From assembly GCA_036403515.1 (NCBI GenBank), contig DASWQV010000059.1, positions 124,001 to 188,000 of the forward strand: a stretch of 64,000 bases of DNA. The letters are read 5' to 3'. This document shows positions 14,984-23,943 of the stretch, one piece after another. The stretch is from VRUE01 sp036403515 (GTDB lineage: Bacteria; Actinomycetota; Thermoleophilia; Solirubrobacterales; 70-9). Under the pieces are notes generated by a model. It had not been told where the DNA came from. It made no database searches and saw only the letters and a list, made by a program, of their open reading frames with translations. Within the stretch, counting starts at the first letter, position 1; the number at the start of each line of letters is the position of its first letter. Position numbers and translations under genes: made by a program.

Positions 14984-16963
14984 ATGCAAAGTGTGGATGC
15001 ATCGACCAAAGCAATAGAGAGGATCGTCAAGGCGGCGACTCAGCGTGCCGTTCAAGCTGATGACGCCCAGGCGCATGCCGCCTTCGCCACTTGGCGCCGG
15101 GCCATGCAATTCGCGGGAATGGCCAATGATTGGGACACTTTTGCATCTGAGGCAGCATTCTCTGCTGTTGCCCGAGCCGCTCTGGAGGTTCGGATTTCAA
15201 ATCCGGACCTTCGGCTCGATGCGCTTTTCCCGCATCTGTATTCCTCGCCTTTCTTCAGCTGGCATCGGCTTCCTGTCGACGATGTGGCGCGCGATGCCCT
15301 CTCCGGGACCGCTGGTGTCGATTCAACCGAGCTTCTGAGCTGGATTTATCAGTTCGCGATTCCCAGCACCATGAGAAAAAAGTTCGGCCATTTCTATACT
15401 CCGCCGGCCGTCGTTGACTCAATGTTGGATTCTGTTGGCTTCTCCGGACCAGAGATCCTCGGAAAGCGCTTTATCGACCCCGCTGTAGGGGCCGGCGCCT
15501 TCGCGATTGGGGCCACTCGCCGTCTTATAGCCGAGGCGGAAGGCGAAAATCTCGGCGGCATAGATGTTTGGCGTGCTGTTCAGGGGGCCATCTTCGGCTT
15601 GGACGTAAACCCGCTTGGCATTTTGCTCACGGAGGCAGCGGTTGGGTTGCTACTTGCCGACCATCTGGTCGACATCCGGAACGAGAATGTGCAGCCCCTG
15701 CATTTTTATGTGACCGACAGCCTGTCTTTGGATGAGTCGTCCTCGGACATCCGCTCCCATGAGGCTGAGGAAATTAAGGGGCGGACGGGCGCATATGAAA
15801 GTGGCTTTCATTTTGTCGTCGCGAATCCCCCTTATGCGAAATACTCGTCGCGACGCTTGTCGCAGGATCAACGCTCGCGATTTTCCGCGACCACCTATGG
15901 GCACCCCAACCTCTATGGGCTCTTTTTGCAGGTCGGAGTCGAGTTGTTGGCTAACGACGGAAGGCTCGTTTTCATTACCCCCAAGTCGTTTGTGAGTGGG
16001 CTGTATTTCAAGAACTTGCGGCGCTATCTCGCTGAGAATCTTGATTTCGAGCGTTTCGATACGTTTGATCGCCGCAGAGGGCTTTTCCCTGACGTCTTGC
16101 AAGACGTTGTGATCCTTTCTGGGGGGCGACGTGTGTCGCGCCAGCAAAGAAAAGAGATTGAGATTAGGGAATTCTCGGGGCATGACCGTAAACCGAAAAG
16201 ATGCATACGGATCCCAAGCGAGTCAGTGTTGCTTGGCCCGCGATTCTCGAGCTCCTTCTACGTGGATGCAGATGAGTTGGCCCACCAGCTGCTCGGGCGG
16301 ATGAGCGAAGACTCAGTCCCTATGGCGGATCTCGGAATCAAGGTTCGCACTGGAACGGTGGTCTGGAACCGCCTCAAGCAGCACATGCGAGACGCGCCAC
16401 TGCCTGATGCGCTTCCCCTGATCTGGGGAAGTGGCATCCGCCAATTCAATTTCAAGGGCCTTGGCAATAGAGACGGCCAGGCAACACACGCGTTGCTAGA
16501 CGAGAAGACGTCGCGCATCGTTACCCGAGGGGACGCGTTGCTTGTCAAGCGGATGACCGCCAAGGAGGAGGTTCGCCGGTTGGTCGCATGCAGGGTGCCG
16601 GAGTATCTGGCCACTTCCAAGGCTGGTTATTTCGCTGAGAATCACGTCAACGTTCTCATCCCTGAAGCCGAGGCGGAGATTGAACTCGACGCCGTTCTCG
16701 GCCTCCTGAATTCATCGTTGTTTGACTATGTATTTCGGTCGCTGAACGGTAATACGCAGGTCTCGGCCACCGAGCTTGCGATGCTTCCGGTAAAGCGGGG
16801 GGCAGAGCTGCAAGCGATCGCAGCGCAGGTCCGTAAACTGACCGCCAGCGGTGGAGCGAATGCCAAGGCCAAGGAGCGTATCGAGGAGCTCATATCGCAG
16901 CTCTACAGCCTGGATGAGCTAGAGCTCGCGGGCCTGAATGAGGCCTACTCGATCGCGAGTTAA
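14984..16963 (+). CDS. Type II N6-adenine DNA methyltransferase, partner of the BsuBI/PstI-type nuclease
   Basis: About 659 residues from ATG (MQSVDASTK); a TTG at 14957 in frame is the alternative. Motif I is KRFIDPAVGAGAFAIG. Motif IV is VVANPPYAKYSSR with the catalytic NPPY of N6-adenine enzymes. Motif X-like FGHFYTPPAVVDSML precedes motif I, and a target-recognition region fills the C-terminal half (ending SLNGNTQVSATEL). It methylates host DNA to block its restriction partner, encoded convergently 12 bases downstream. GC content is visibly lower than in the flanks, and codon use differs (more A/T at third positions), pointing to horizontal acquisition. The AT-rich stretch 14910-14956 probably holds the promoter. 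Confidence 0.87.
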   Translation: MQSVDASTKAIERIVKAATQRAVQADDAQAHAAFATWRRAMQFAGMANDWDTFASEAAFSAVARAALEVRISNPDLRLDALFPHLYSSPFFSWHRLPVDDVARDALSGTAGVDSTELLSWIYQFAIPSTMRKKFGHFYTPPAVVDSMLDSVGFSGPEILGKRFIDPAVGAGAFAIGATRRLIAEAEGENLGGIDVWRAVQGAIFGLDVNPLGILLTEAAVGLLLADHLVDIRNENVQPLHFYVTDSLSLDESSSDIRSHEAEEIKGRTGAYESGFHFVVANPPYAKYSSRRLSQDQRSRFSATTYGHPNLYGLFLQVGVELLANDGRLVFITPKSFVSGLYFKNLRRYLAENLDFERFDTFDRRRGLFPDVLQDVVILSGGRRVSRQQRKEIEIREFSGHDRKPKRCIRIPSESVLLGPRFSSSFYVDADELAHQLLGRMSEDSVPMADLGIKVRTGTVVWNRLKQHMRDAPLPDALPLIWGSGIRQFNFKGLGNRDGQATHALLDEKTSRIVTRGDALLVKRMTAKEEVRRLVACRVPEYLATSKAGYFAENHVNVLIPEAEAEIELDAVLGLLNSSLFDYVFRSLNGNTQVSATELAMLPVKRGAELQAIAAQVRKLTASGGANAKAKERIEELISQLYSLDELELAGLNEAYSIAS

Positions 16964-16975
16964 CTTGACAGATGG

Positions 16976-17956
16976 CTAGGCCAGCGACTGTACTTCGAAG
17001 AGCTTTCCGCCGTCCTCCGCAATCCATAGAGTCGTACCGATCGCGAGGTTCGCCTGACTCGCCTGACGGGAACTGGCTCGTTTCCACGTTTCATATGCCG
17101 TCGTCATGCCTTCGACGTGATATCCACGCTTTTCGGCCCAAGGTCGAAGATCCTTAGCCCTGAACTCGTCAATCTCACCGTCGCTGATCACCGCGTCAAC
17201 GAACCAAACCGCCTGTTTGGTTGGGCTGAAGAGGATGGCATCTGGCCATCGAGAGTCGAGGTCAGGCACGAGATCGAGATCTTCGAGGCGATCCTGCCAG
17301 CGTTCCTGAACTCGATCGCCATCGGCGTCATCGACGAAGACCAGTTCGAAGCCTTCCGCCACCGACGCAAGCAGAGCATCGACGCACTGCTCGATCAGCA
17401 CTGAATGCTTGCTGCTCGGAGCGGCCACTGCGACCGCATCCCGTGCTCTCTTCTTGAGCAGCTGCTGGCGCCTCTCTTTGCTTCGACTTAGCCAAACGCT
17501 GAGAGCGCCTGGCCATTGCTCATCCGTTACTTCCATGAGGAGCTGCTGGGCATCTTCCGTGAGGACATAGCCGCTATTGGGCGACTTTGCGACTGGATGC
17601 TCACCACGTACAAAGAGCTGCCCTGTCTCTTCGGCCCTCGCTTGACTATTGATGTGTATTCGTTCAACTAGGCCGACGTCGATGAGCTGGGGGAAAACGT
17701 AATCACGGGTCTCGCGATCTATTCGTTTGCCTCGCCCTAGGTTCTTTCCCGCGGCATCAAACAGGCTCCGGGTCCTCGCCCCGGCGGAGATCGGAAAGCC
17801 CTCGGCGGCGAGGCGCATATCAGGGTGCGGTGTCTCGTCGTCGCTGAGGACGACGAGGATCTCCCGGCGCAACTCTCCGTTCGTGTCGCGAGCTAGATCA
17901 AGGCGTTCCAGCAGCTCCTGGGCGCGCGCTCTCCGAATGTTGTCGATTTGGGGCAA
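16976..17956 (-). CDS. Type II restriction endonuclease, BsuBI/PstI family
   Basis: 326 residues. The N-terminal part (about 1-170) is the winged-helix half (RARAQELLERLDLA, LFDAAGKNLGRGKRIDRETR). The C-terminal nuclease has VFVDDADGDR, LDSRWPDAILFSPTKQAVWF and VDAVISDGEIDEFRAKDL, the family's PD-x-(D/E)xK-like core, in which the usual acidic and lysine positions appear remodelled as in PstI relatives. Family members cut CTGCAG; the specificity here is inferred. CTGCAG sites occur in this window (for example 4192 and 7599), so the partner methylase would have to be active. Convergent with the methylase gene and of similarly lower GC. Confidence 0.82.
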   Translation of the reverse strand: MPQIDNIRRARAQELLERLDLARDTNGELRREILVVLSDDETPHPDMRLAAEGFPISAGARTRSLFDAAGKNLGRGKRIDRETRDYVFPQLIDVGLVERIHINSQARAEETGQLFVRGEHPVAKSPNSGYVLTEDAQQLLMEVTDEQWPGALSVWLSRSKERRQQLLKKRARDAVAVAAPSSKHSVLIEQCVDALLASVAEGFELVFVDDADGDRVQERWQDRLEDLDLVPDLDSRWPDAILFSPTKQAVWFVDAVISDGEIDEFRAKDLRPWAEKRGYHVEGMTTAYETWKRASSRQASQANLAIGTTLWIAEDGGKLFEVQSLA

Positions 17957-18056
17957 GAGACCTCAGCTTCTCACGATGCCCAGATGTCAAACCGACGTTT
18001 TGTACAAGGGACGATTGACTGCGCTGGCGCCCCCAGCCCTTGCCGTCGCTCCCCGC

Positions 18057-18821
18057 CTAGACCGACACGCGGCGCTCCTCGCGGAACATCTTGAGGGCGT
18101 GTGCGCCGGCCGGATGCGCTCGCAGTTCGCGGACCGTCGTGGCCATCGCCGCCGGCAGCTCCTCGGGCTGGGGCAGCGGCACGCCGTACTCGGGCGGCAT
18201 CAGCACCGCCGCGGCCAGCGAGGCGAAGGTCAAATCGGCGGCGCTGAAGCGCTCGCCGCAGAGGTAGGGACGCCCGTCGCCGAGACGTGTGGCGACAGTG
18301 TCGAAGACCGCCCGCACCTCGGCCTCGGACCGCGCGGCGGTGGCCGGCGTGACGTGAAGGTAGCGGTCGATGATCCGGGCGGCCACCGGGTAGGCGAGCG
18401 GCAGCGCGCGGCGCTGCCAGGCCGGCACCCCCGTGCACCCATAGGCAATCGCGATGTCGCGTCGCCCGCGCAGGGCGTTGTACATCCAGCGGCGCCCCTC
18501 GGGCCCCAGGCGCGCGTCGAAGTCGCCCTGCAGAGCACGGACCTCCGCCGCCGCCTCGGGGTCGTCCGGGAAGAGGCGGCGACCCGTCGGCGCCTTCGCG
18601 CTGGCCTCCTCGACGATCTCCGCCGAGTCGGCAAAAACCCGCTCTCCCCAGACGAGCACGGGGGCGGTTTTCCTGCCGCCGGCGCGAGCGACGGGGATCC
18701 AGTGGATCACCTGGAGGTGCGCCTGCTCTTGGTAGGCGATGCCGGCTCGATCGAGCGCCCAGCGAGCCTTCTCGCAGTAGTGACTGATCGGAATCGTGAT
18801 CAGAACCGGACGCTTGCCCAT
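18057..18821 (-). CDS. Glutathione S-transferase-like protein
   Basis: 254 residues from the ATG at 18821 (MGKRPVLITIPISHYCEKAR); the 27 codons upstream are not conserved. The N-terminal thioredoxin-like domain has SHYCEKARWALDRAGIAY, the usual GST N-terminal motif, here with Cys in the active-site region, followed by GRKTAPVLVWG and FADSAEIVEE. The all-alpha C-terminal domain has YLCGERFSAADLTFASLAA, the N-capping/hydrophobic staple region. Actinobacteria generally lack glutathione, so the thiol partner may be mycothiol or another compound; this is inference. Confidence 0.82.
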   Translation of the reverse strand: MGKRPVLITIPISHYCEKARWALDRAGIAYQEQAHLQVIHWIPVARAGGRKTAPVLVWGERVFADSAEIVEEASAKAPTGRRLFPDDPEAAAEVRALQGDFDARLGPEGRRWMYNALRGRRDIAIAYGCTGVPAWQRRALPLAYPVAARIIDRYLHVTPATAARSEAEVRAVFDTVATRLGDGRPYLCGERFSAADLTFASLAAAVLMPPEYGVPLPQPEELPAAMATTVRELRAHPAGAHALKMFREERRVSV

Positions 18822-18954
18822 TGCGACAGTGTGCCTGGCAGCGGCGCACGGCGTCGCCGCGTCGCTCGAGAGCCGCGTTCGCCGCTCGCCACCCGCGCCC
18901 ACTCGCCCAACTCGGGTCGCCTATCGCCGCTGAACGCCGGCCTCGTCCATGCCT

Positions 18955-20061
18955 TCAGTCGACCGGCCGCAAGCGGGGGTTCGGACGCAGGCCGCGGCCA
19001 ACCTTGGCGGCGGGCCGGCCCTCGAGCTCGACGATGTCGGCGGTGAAATCGAAATCTCCGCGCAACAGCGCTGAGCCGACCCCGTAGGAGTCGACCGGGG
19101 CCCCGGCGCGCTCGAACAGTTCGATCTTGCCGGCGTCGAAACCGCCCGAGGCGACGATCCGAACCCGCTCGTGGCCGGCGGCGTCGAGCGCCTCGCGCAC
19201 CTTGGTCGCCAGCCTCGGGTTGACCCCGGTCAGCTCGCCGCGACCGCGGTCCTCCTCCTCGAGCGCCCGGTCGACCAATCGCTCAGAGGTGTCGAGACGC
19301 ACCCCCCAGAGGTCATCGCCGAGGGCATCGGCGACCGCGATCGCCTCGCCCACCGAGTCGTTGTGGAAGTCGACCAGAATGACGACGTTGACCTCGTCGG
19401 CGAAGCGCGTCGCGAACGCCCGGCTGGCCGCCACGGTGTCGCCGCCATGCGCGGCGATCAGCGAGTGGGGCACGGTGCCGACTCCGCGCCCGCCCCACCA
19501 GCTGGCCTGGGCATCGGTGGAGACCCCGATCGCGCCGGCGACGTGGGCCGCCCAGCCGTCGCCGGTCTGGACCAGCCAGTGGTCGTGGCGGGCGGGGAAG
19601 AAGATGATCGGCTTGCCCCTCGCGGCCTCGACCACGCGGCGCACGTTGCTCATCACCAGCGAGCGCCGCGAAAGCGTTCCCAGATAGAGGGTCTCGAGAT
19701 GGGCGAACAGGGTGTAGTCGCCTTCGATCAACATCACGGTCTCCTCGGGCTCGATCTGATCGCCCTCGGCCAGGGCGCTGACCCGCAGCTCCGGCCAACC
19801 CGGTTCCCAGGCATGATCGTCACGCCGTCCCGAGCAGAGCTTGAGGATCGCGATCGCCTCGTCGATGCCGCCGAGCAGGCCGCGCTGCTTGGCGAACACC
19901 TGCATTGTCACCCCGGGACGGCGACCCTCGGCTTCCAACAGTTGCTTGGTGAGGACGAAGTAGGAGTCCGAGTAGTAGCCGGAGCGGATTTTCTCGACCG
20001 GCAGCCGGAAGGTCCCGGGCGGAAGGCGCTCGACCGCGCTCAGGCTGCTTCCGCTCGCCAT
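18955..20061 (-). CDS. pncB: Nicotinate phosphoribosyltransferase
   Basis: 368 residues. It converts nicotinate and PRPP to nicotinate mononucleotide in NAD salvage. Family features are the N-terminal KIRSGYYSDSYFVLTKQLLE, the mid-region GDYTLFAHLETLYLGTLSRR, RHDHWLVQTGDGWAAHVAG, and VDFHNDSVGEA with VRLDTSERLVDRAL, then RIVASGGFDAGKIELFERAG, which carries the phosphate-binding Gly cluster. The length is that of the short NAPRTase group. It starts 28 bases after the upstream membrane-protein stop on the same strand, so the two may share a transcript. Confidence 0.9.
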   Translation of the reverse strand: MASGSSLSAVERLPPGTFRLPVEKIRSGYYSDSYFVLTKQLLEAEGRRPGVTMQVFAKQRGLLGGIDEAIAILKLCSGRRDDHAWEPGWPELRVSALAEGDQIEPEETVMLIEGDYTLFAHLETLYLGTLSRRSLVMSNVRRVVEAARGKPIIFFPARHDHWLVQTGDGWAAHVAGAIGVSTDAQASWWGGRGVGTVPHSLIAAHGGDTVAASRAFATRFADEVNVVILVDFHNDSVGEAIAVADALGDDLWGVRLDTSERLVDRALEEEDRGRGELTGVNPRLATKVREALDAAGHERVRIVASGGFDAGKIELFERAGAPVDSYGVGSALLRGDFDFTADIVELEGRPAAKVGRGLRPNPRLRPVD

Positions 20062-20089
20062 GACGGACGAATACCCGCTCGGCGAGGCC

Positions 20090-20968
20090 TCAGTCGCGCT
20101 CGCTCTTCTTGCGGCGTGTGGGATCGGCGCTGCCGGTCAGCTGTTCCGCCCGTTCGCGGACTTCTTCCCCGGCCTCCCGGGTCGCGGCGGCGGCCTGGTC
20201 GCCGATAGCCGCAAGGCCCTCGCTCGGCTTGCCGCCGACAATGTCGCGGAAGGCTTCCTTGAAGCGCTCGGTGCGGCGCTCGGGAGCGAAGCGATCCACG
20301 GCCTTGCTCTGCTTCCCCGGCCGTCGCTCGCCGTAGCGGTAGCGAGCCCAGGCCGAGCCTGGCTTGCCGATCCGGCCGGCCCCGTAGAAGGCGACCGGTG
20401 CGACGAAGATGCCGATCGTGCCGTGCAGGACCCGCCCCTTGGCGAAGCAGATCGCCACGCAGCCGAAGGCGAGAAGGGTGAGGACGATGCTGGTGATCAG
20501 TGCCCCGGTCGAGCTCGAATCGATCACCACCGGGCTGACCCCGAGCACGATCAGCAGCATCAACGAGGCGGCGATCACGGTGGCGTCCACGGAACTGCGG
20601 CCCTCCTCCGCCCAGTAGACGTCCTCCAGATGGACCCAGAGCGCGAACTCGTCGATCGTCAGGCCGACGCCGATGCCGAAGAAGAGCGCGCAGATCTCGG
20701 TGAAGGGGGTGATGCCGTCGCTCGCGAAGCCGAGCGTCCCGGCGGCCATCATCGTGACGATTCCGAAGACCAGGTGGTGAAGGTGGACGCCGGTCTCGCT
20801 TTCGATGTTCCCCGGCCACCAGGAGATGCTTTCGCTGCGAATGATCCGCGTGCTCATCCGGATAAAGGCGAAGGAGCCTAGGAAGCCGACCAGAACGAGA
20901 AAGACCGCCTGCTCGTGGTTCTCTTCGAGGTTGCCCCAGAAGCTCGTGAAGATCGACGCGGTGCTCAT
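20090..20968 (-). CDS. Integral membrane protein with HLHH motif, unknown function
   Basis: 292 residues. Hydrophobic helices lie at about 20-38, 65-85, 88-106, 130-150, 157-177 and 185-205, and a charged cytoplasmic tail follows (about 215-292, rich in Glu/Arg/Lys). The motif GVHLHHLVFGI at about residue 60 and LTIDEFALWVHLEDVYW place His and acidic residues at membrane faces, a pattern I have seen in an actinobacterial family of unknown role. It probably precedes pncB in one transcript. No function is assigned. Confidence 0.7.
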   Translation of the reverse strand: MSTASIFTSFWGNLEENHEQAVFLVLVGFLGSFAFIRMSTRIIRSESISWWPGNIESETGVHLHHLVFGIVTMMAAGTLGFASDGITPFTEICALFFGIGVGLTIDEFALWVHLEDVYWAEEGRSSVDATVIAASLMLLIVLGVSPVVIDSSSTGALITSIVLTLLAFGCVAICFAKGRVLHGTIGIFVAPVAFYGAGRIGKPGSAWARYRYGERRPGKQSKAVDRFAPERRTERFKEAFRDIVGGKPSEGLAAIGDQAAAATREAGEEVRERAEQLTGSADPTRRKKSERD

Positions 20969-21090
20969 CGGAGACCGAGTCTAAGCGCCGTCTGGCAGGC
21001 GACTTGGAAAGCGTTTGGCCGGGGTCTCCGCGGCAGCTCCGAGCTCGGCGATTCTCACCTTTCGACCGGAGCGGTCGTTTAGCTATCCAG

Positions 21091-21638
21091 ATGACTTCCT
21101 CCGCCGGCTGGACGACCTGTGAGAGCCCGATCGGGCCGTTGACGGTCGTCGCTGGGCCGAAGGGCATCACGCATATTCACTTCGATGGGCATGCTCCGCG
21201 GCTGGCGGATTCGGCGCGGCGGCCGATGCCGGATGTCGTCAACCAGCTCGATGCTTACTTCGCCGGCGAGCGCCGGGCTTTCGAGCTGGATCTCGACCTT
21301 CGCGGCGCGCCCCTGAAGCGGGCGGTTTGGCATCGCCTGCTTGGGATCCCGTACGGGACGACGACGACCCCGGGGAGATCGCCGGGCGAATCGACGAGGC
21401 TCTCTATGACGCAGAGCTAGAGCCCTACAGGCGGCCGCGCCTCATCGGCGCGGCGATCGGCGGCAATCCCGTGCCGGTCGTCGTCCCCTGCCATCGGGTG
21501 ATCGGCGCCGACGGCTCGCTGACCGGCTTCTTCGGTGGCTTGGAGCGCAAGAAAACGCTCCTGGATCTCGAGGGCGTGCATGTTGTCGGCAAGACAGCCA
21601 GGCCGGTTGCGCAAAAAGACCAGCTCGCGATGCTCTAG
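21091..21638 (+). pseudogene. ogt: Methylated-DNA-[protein]-cysteine S-methyltransferase, split by a one-base deletion
   Basis: Both halves of a complete O6-alkylguanine methyltransferase are present in adjacent frames. From the ATG at 21091, frame 1 encodes CESPIGPLTVVAGPKGITHI through LKRAVWHRLLGIPYGTTTT. The next frame resumes with GEIAGRIDEALYD, then the active site PVPVVVPCHRVIGADGSLTG (acceptor Cys) and FGGLERKKTLLDLEG. The break falls at the run GACCCCGGGGA near 21370, where one base is missing relative to the expected TTYGEIAGR. It directly reverses O6-methylguanine when intact. A sequencing indel in the C4G4 run and a genuine pseudogene are equally consistent with the data. Confidence 0.85.
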
Positions 21639-21651
21639 CTAGCACTTGGCC

Positions 21652-21690
21652 CTGTGCCTCCCCGCCGCTTGGCCGCGGCAGGGAGCACAG
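21652..21690. terminator. Hairpin between convergent genes, likely bidirectional terminator
   Basis: A near-perfect inverted repeat of 16-17 bases (CTGTGCCTCCCCGCCGC paired with GCGGCAGGGAGCACAG, two bulges) around a short loop. It sits between ogt and the convergent PASTA-protein gene. There is no U-tract, as is common in high-GC actinobacteria. Confidence 0.55.
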
Positions 21691-21710
21691 AGTGTGTCGG
21701 AAAGGCCTAA

Positions 21711-22760
21711 CTAGGACTTGCCGACCGTGAGCTTGACCTTGCTCTTCGGCGCCAGCACCTTGCCGGGCTTGGGGCTCTGCTTGAGCACCTTGCCGGGCTT
21801 GCCGTGGCGGCGGGTCACCTTGCCGGGCTTGCAGCCGGCTCGGCCGATCGCCTTCCTGGCGGCCCGGAGCTTCTTGCCCTTCAGCTTGGGGACGACGCAG
21901 CCTTCGTAGAAGAAGCGGTCGTCGTTGACTTCAGCGCTGGTTCCGGCGAGCGTGGTTGCGGTCACCTCGACCGGTCCGACTTTGCTGCTCGCCGGCGCGA
22001 CGGCGGTGATCTGGGTTTCCGATTCGGCTTTGAAGCTCGCCGCCGGGACGCTGCCGAATTTGACCGCGCTGGCCCCACCGAGGTTGGTGCCGGTGATTTT
22101 CACGCTGGTGCCGCCGACCACCGAGCCGAAGTCCGGCGTGATCGAGGTGATCGCCGGGGCGGGCTGGACTTCGGCGCTGAGCTCGACCTCTTTGCCTGCT
22201 TCTGTTCCGCTCGGGGCGACCGTTGCCCCATCGAACGGGGGCGGAAAGATGAAACCGTAGCTGGCGCCCGGGACCGTCGCGACGCCGATTTTGTCGGCGG
22301 CGTTGGTCGGGTCAACGCCGATCAGGTCACCGGCCTGGACCGGCAGGAGGGTGGTGAAGGTCTGCAGGCCGCCTCCGGCGGCGGGGGTGACCGGATTGCT
22401 CGTTCCGGCCGCCATGTATCCGCCGGTGCCGTTGGGCCGCAGGACGCGCAGGACAAAGGGGCCGCCTTCGGCGTCCTGCATCCGCCAGCGCACGATCGCG
22501 CCGCTCACCGGCGAGGTCAGGTTGGCGCCTTTCTCGGGCAGCGCCGTGTTGAAGACAGTCCTCACCTGGGTGAATTCAGTGGCGACGGAGCCCGGCGGCA
22601 AGACGCTGCCGACGGTGATCGTCGATGCCTGCGCGGCCGTCGCCAGCAGCGCGAAGGCGCTCATCGCGGTAACGGCGAGAACACCAAGCAGCCCCAACAT
22701 GCCGTGCCTCGTGCCTGGATTGGCGCTGGCACCGTCTCCGTGTCGCTGTCGACACTCCAT
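21711..22760 (-). CDS. Secreted IPT/TIG and PASTA domain protein
   Basis: 349 residues. I chose the ATG at 22760 because AAGGAGG lies 7 bases upstream; the signal peptide is then residues about 20-45 (MLGLLGVLAVTAMSAFALLA, cleavage near AQAS). A domain of about 150 residues of unknown fold follows. Next is an IPT/TIG immunoglobulin-like domain (about 205-285; ITSITPDFGSVVGGTSVKIT), and a C-terminal PASTA-like repeat (CVVPKLKGKKLRAARKAI, KVLKQSPKPGKVLAPKSKV). It is probably exported and attached to or near the cell wall, since PASTA units bind peptidoglycan in other proteins. Monocistronic, bounded by hairpins. Confidence 0.75.
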   Translation of the reverse strand: MECRQRHGDGASANPGTRHGMLGLLGVLAVTAMSAFALLATAAQASTITVGSVLPPGSVATEFTQVRTVFNTALPEKGANLTSPVSGAIVRWRMQDAEGGPFVLRVLRPNGTGGYMAAGTSNPVTPAAGGGLQTFTTLLPVQAGDLIGVDPTNAADKIGVATVPGASYGFIFPPPFDGATVAPSGTEAGKEVELSAEVQPAPAITSITPDFGSVVGGTSVKITGTNLGGASAVKFGSVPAASFKAESETQITAVAPASSKVGPVEVTATTLAGTSAEVNDDRFFYEGCVVPKLKGKKLRAARKAIGRAGCKPGKVTRRHGKPGKVLKQSPKPGKVLAPKSKVKLTVGKS

Positions 22761-22821
22761 CTAACTGCCTCCTTAGTTTGTGCCCCGGCGCCCCTGCGGC
22801 TGCCGGGCCAGTTCGGGTGTC

Positions 22822-23841
22822 TCAAACCGCATTGCTATCGAATGTTGCGGCGGCCGGCTTTTCACCGAGACTCGACCGGAAGCGGCCGCGGTACTCGGCG
22901 GGCCCCACCGCAAGGACTCGCAGGAAGGCACGTCGCATGGTCTCGGGGCTGCCGAAGCCGCAGCGGCGGGCGATCGTGTCGACGGGAGCGGCGGTCTCCT
23001 CGAGCAGCTCGCGCGCGGCCTCGACCCGGACGCGTTCGGTGAAGCGCGCCGGGGTCGTCCCGGTCTGTGCCGCGAAGAGGCGGCGCAGGTGGCGCTCGGA
23101 CAGGGCCGCCTGCTGGGCGAGGCGTGGGAGGCGGTGATCGCCCGCCGGGTCGGCCGCGATGCGGTCGAGGATCTCGCGGACCGACGGGGCGACGCCGGCC
23201 GGCAGCGCCAGCCGCTCGGAGAACTGCGACTGGCCGCCGGGGCGCTGCAGGAACATCACGGTCCAGCGCGCCACCGTCCGCGCGACCTCGGGCCCATGGT
23301 CCTCCTCGACCAGGGCCAGGGCGAGGTCCATGCCGGCGGTCATGCCGGCTGAGGTCGCGATCCGCCCGTCGCGGACGAAGATCCGGTCGGGCTCAACGCT
23401 GATCTTGGGATGGCGACGGGCGAGCTCTCCGCAGAAGGCCCAGTGCGTGGTGGCGGACTTGCCGTCGAGCAGGCCCGCCTCGGCGAGCAGAAACGCCCCG
23501 GCGCAGACCGAGCAGGTGCGCCGGGCGCCGGGCGCGAGGCGGCGCAGCGCCGGCGCCAGCCGTGGATCGCCGAGAACGTCGTCGATTTGCAGCCCGCCCC
23601 CGACGATCACCGTGTCGATGCCGCGGCGGCGGACGTTGCCCAGCGCGACGTCGGCGCCGAGCCGCAGCCCTCCGGAGCCGCGGACCGGCTGGCCGTCAGG
23701 GGTCGCGACGACCATCTCGTAGCCGCCCTTGCCACCGAGTACGCGGCTGGCGGCATCGAGGATGTCCGACGGGCCGACGACATCGAGGAGCTGCACTCCG
23801 TCGAAGGCGACGAGCACCACCTGGCGCTTGCGGGTCGGCAC
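22822..23841 (-). CDS. GlxA-type transcriptional regulator (DJ-1/PfpI domain plus AraC HTH)
   Basis: 339 residues. Residues 5-190 form a class-I amidotransferase-like DJ-1/PfpI domain with the nucleophile elbow SVCAGAFLLAEAGLLDG and downstream THWAF. Residues 225-325 form an AraC-family double HTH (LSERHLRRLFAAQTGTTPARF, then IARRCGFGSPETMRRAF). Such regulators respond to small nitrogen-containing ligands. The gene is divergent from the HD gene at 23944, with 102 bases between, so it probably controls the HD-lactonase pair; this is inferred from layout. Confidence 0.88.
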   Translation of the reverse strand: MPTRKRQVVLVAFDGVQLLDVVGPSDILDAASRVLGGKGGYEMVVATPDGQPVRGSGGLRLGADVALGNVRRRGIDTVIVGGGLQIDDVLGDPRLAPALRRLAPGARRTCSVCAGAFLLAEAGLLDGKSATTHWAFCGELARRHPKISVEPDRIFVRDGRIATSAGMTAGMDLALALVEEDHGPEVARTVARWTVMFLQRPGGQSQFSERLALPAGVAPSVREILDRIAADPAGDHRLPRLAQQAALSERHLRRLFAAQTGTTPARFTERVRVEAARELLEETAAPVDTIARRCGFGSPETMRRAFLRVLAVGPAEYRGRFRSSLGEKPAAATFDSNAV

Positions 23842-23943
23842 GTGGGCATCTTGCCTGGACGGGCGGCTGTCCGCAAGGACGTATATCCCTCTAATCCGGC
23901 CAAACCACCTCAGGGTCTAGTCTGCCGTTGGTAGCAATCGGGC

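Noticed and set aside
14900..18000. Mobile element or prophage carrying the restriction-modification genes
   Set aside because: GC shift is visible, but I find no integrase, transposase, terminal repeats or att-like duplications.
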